From positions 1 through 5,199 of the forward strand of contig JANWKK010000258.1 of the NCBI GenBank assembly GCA_025451425.1: a stretch of DNA of 5,199 bases, written 5' to 3'. Positions 4,722 to 5,199 of this stretch are shown here, in pieces. The stretch's first letter is position 1. Every line of letters begins with the position of its first letter. The DNA is from Gemmatimonadaceae bacterium (lineage in GTDB: Bacteria; Gemmatimonadota; Gemmatimonadetes; Gemmatimonadales; Gemmatimonadaceae). Below the pieces are notes generated by a model. That model made no database searches. It saw only the letters and a list, made by a program, of their open reading frames with translations, and was not told the origin of the DNA. The position numbers were made by a program, and so were the translations under genes.

Positions 4722-5199
4722 GTCTTGCCCTCCTGAACCAAGCCCCCGGTTAATAGAACTGCGGCCTCCCACACATCTCGGACCCGCATGTCGGGCGCGG
4801 AAGGAAAGTGCTCTCCATAGCCGTCGCCGACGAGCACGGTGCGGCAGCCAGCCCTGCGGCCGGCCTCGACGTCGCGCCAGCGATCGCCGACGATGACGCA
4901 ATCGGCCGACTCGGCCCCGAACTCGTGCATGGCGTCGATGAGAAGTCCCGGCTGCGGCTTACGGCAATTGCATTCGTCCTCGTCGTCGTGCCAGCAGACA
5001 CGGACGTCGTCGAGGTCGAGCTCCTGCGACAGGCGCTCGTTCATCTCTTCGACGGCTCCCCGGTCGACCGTTCCGCGCGCCACGTCCGGCTGGTTCGTGA
5101 CCACGACGAGCCGGAAACCCGCTGCCCGCAGGAGACGGCATGCCTCGTCCGTCCGCGGCAACAGCTCGAGCTCGTCGAGCGTCCGCGGAGGCACGGGAA
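4718..5199 (-). CDS. HAD-superfamily phosphatase, HisB/GmhB-like (5' end cut by window edge)
   Basis: Resembles D-glycero-D-manno-heptose-1,7-bisphosphate phosphatase (GmhB) and the histidinol-phosphatase half of HisB. Counting from the GTG at 5194, the visible part has HAD motif II LVVVTNQPDVARG (residues 29-41). A zinc-binding loop CWHDDEDECNC follows (C67, H69, C75, C77), then motif III CRKPQPGLL with K79 (77-85) and motif IV VGDRWRDVEAGRRAG with D104 and D108 (102-116). The CxH-x5-CxC loop next to RKPxPG is a GmhB/HisB hallmark. The nucleophile motif DxDGT is absent because roughly 20-25 N-terminal residues lie beyond the right edge. The frame is open to position 5199, so GTG 5194 is probably internal rather than the start. 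Its TGA overlaps the transaldolase ATG, placing it first in the coupled block seen here. A role in heptose synthesis is likely but not proven, because related phosphatases act on other sugar phosphates. Confidence 0.9.
   Translation of the reverse strand, partial: PVPPRTLDELELLPRTDEACRLLRAAGFRLVVVTNQPDVARGTVDRGAVEEMNERLSQELDLDDVRVCWHDDEDECNCRKPQPGLLIDAMHEFGAESADCVIVGDRWRDVEAGRRAGCRTVLVGDGYGEHFPSAPDMRVRDVWEAAVLLTGGLVQEGKT
4728..4734 (-). promoter_or_regulatory. Shine-Dalgarno of the transaldolase gene
   Basis: On the minus strand this reads AGGAGGG, 6 nt before the ATG at 4721, inside the 3' end of the phosphatase gene. It fixes the transaldolase start. The same frame runs 60 codons further upstream to 4901, but that stretch is Arg-rich, lies inside the phosphatase gene and has no homology I can see. 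Confidence 0.8.

Noticed and set aside
4044..4736. Long plus-strand ORF (230 codons) opposite the transaldolase
   Set aside because: It is antisense to a gene with a complete catalytic residue set. Its product is Arg/Asp-rich with no domain, as expected for mirror frames in GC-rich DNA.
4722..4901. 60-codon N-terminal extension of the transaldolase
   Set aside because: It overlaps the phosphatase gene and is Arg-rich; a strong Shine-Dalgarno and ATGA overlap mark the start at 4721.
1..5199. CRISPR arrays, tRNA/rRNA genes, transposases, attachment sites, toxin-antitoxin or defence genes
   Set aside because: I saw no regularly spaced repeats, RNA-gene signatures, terminal inverted repeats or relevant protein motifs on either strand.

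Overview
The window reads as part of a surface-polysaccharide (LPS-, capsule- or exopolysaccharide-type) biosynthesis cluster from a moderately high-GC bacterium. Hand counts of 60-base samples give about 55% to 72% GC. Every gene I can support is on the minus strand, so transcription runs from position 5199 toward position 1. The sequence does not fix the phylum. There are no tRNA, rRNA, CRISPR, insertion-sequence or phage genes.

In transcription order the layout is: (1) a HAD phosphatase of the HisB/GmhB type, cut by the right edge; (2) a compact transaldolase, overlapping gene 1 by 4 nt (ATGA); (3) a PAPS-dependent sulfotransferase starting at TTG and overlapping gene 2 by 4 nt (TTGA); (4) a GT4 glycosyltransferase whose ATG lies one base after the stop of gene 3; (5) after a 166-nt spacer, an FkbM-family methyltransferase; (6) after a 182-nt spacer, a GT2 glycosyltransferase resembling the WaaE/KdtX group, cut by the left edge. 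Genes 1-4 form one tight, translationally coupled block. The methyltransferase and its two spacers are lower in GC (about 55% in samples), and look like a separately acquired or exchanged module.

A reasonable working model, by inference from families and context, is as follows. The phosphatase and transaldolase handle phosphorylated sugars, possibly the sedoheptulose/heptose branch that feeds ADP- or GDP-heptose. The two glycosyltransferases build the glycan. The sulfotransferase and methyltransferase then decorate it with sulfate and O-methyl groups.

The two spacers hold small signals worth checking. One is a 24-codon candidate leader ORF with its own Shine-Dalgarno sequence; its last codons (AGG AGG TGA) are themselves the Shine-Dalgarno of the GT2 gene. 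Another is a perfect 12-bp palindrome inside that leader. The third is a 53-codon unrecognised ORF whose stop overlaps the methyltransferase start (TGATG).
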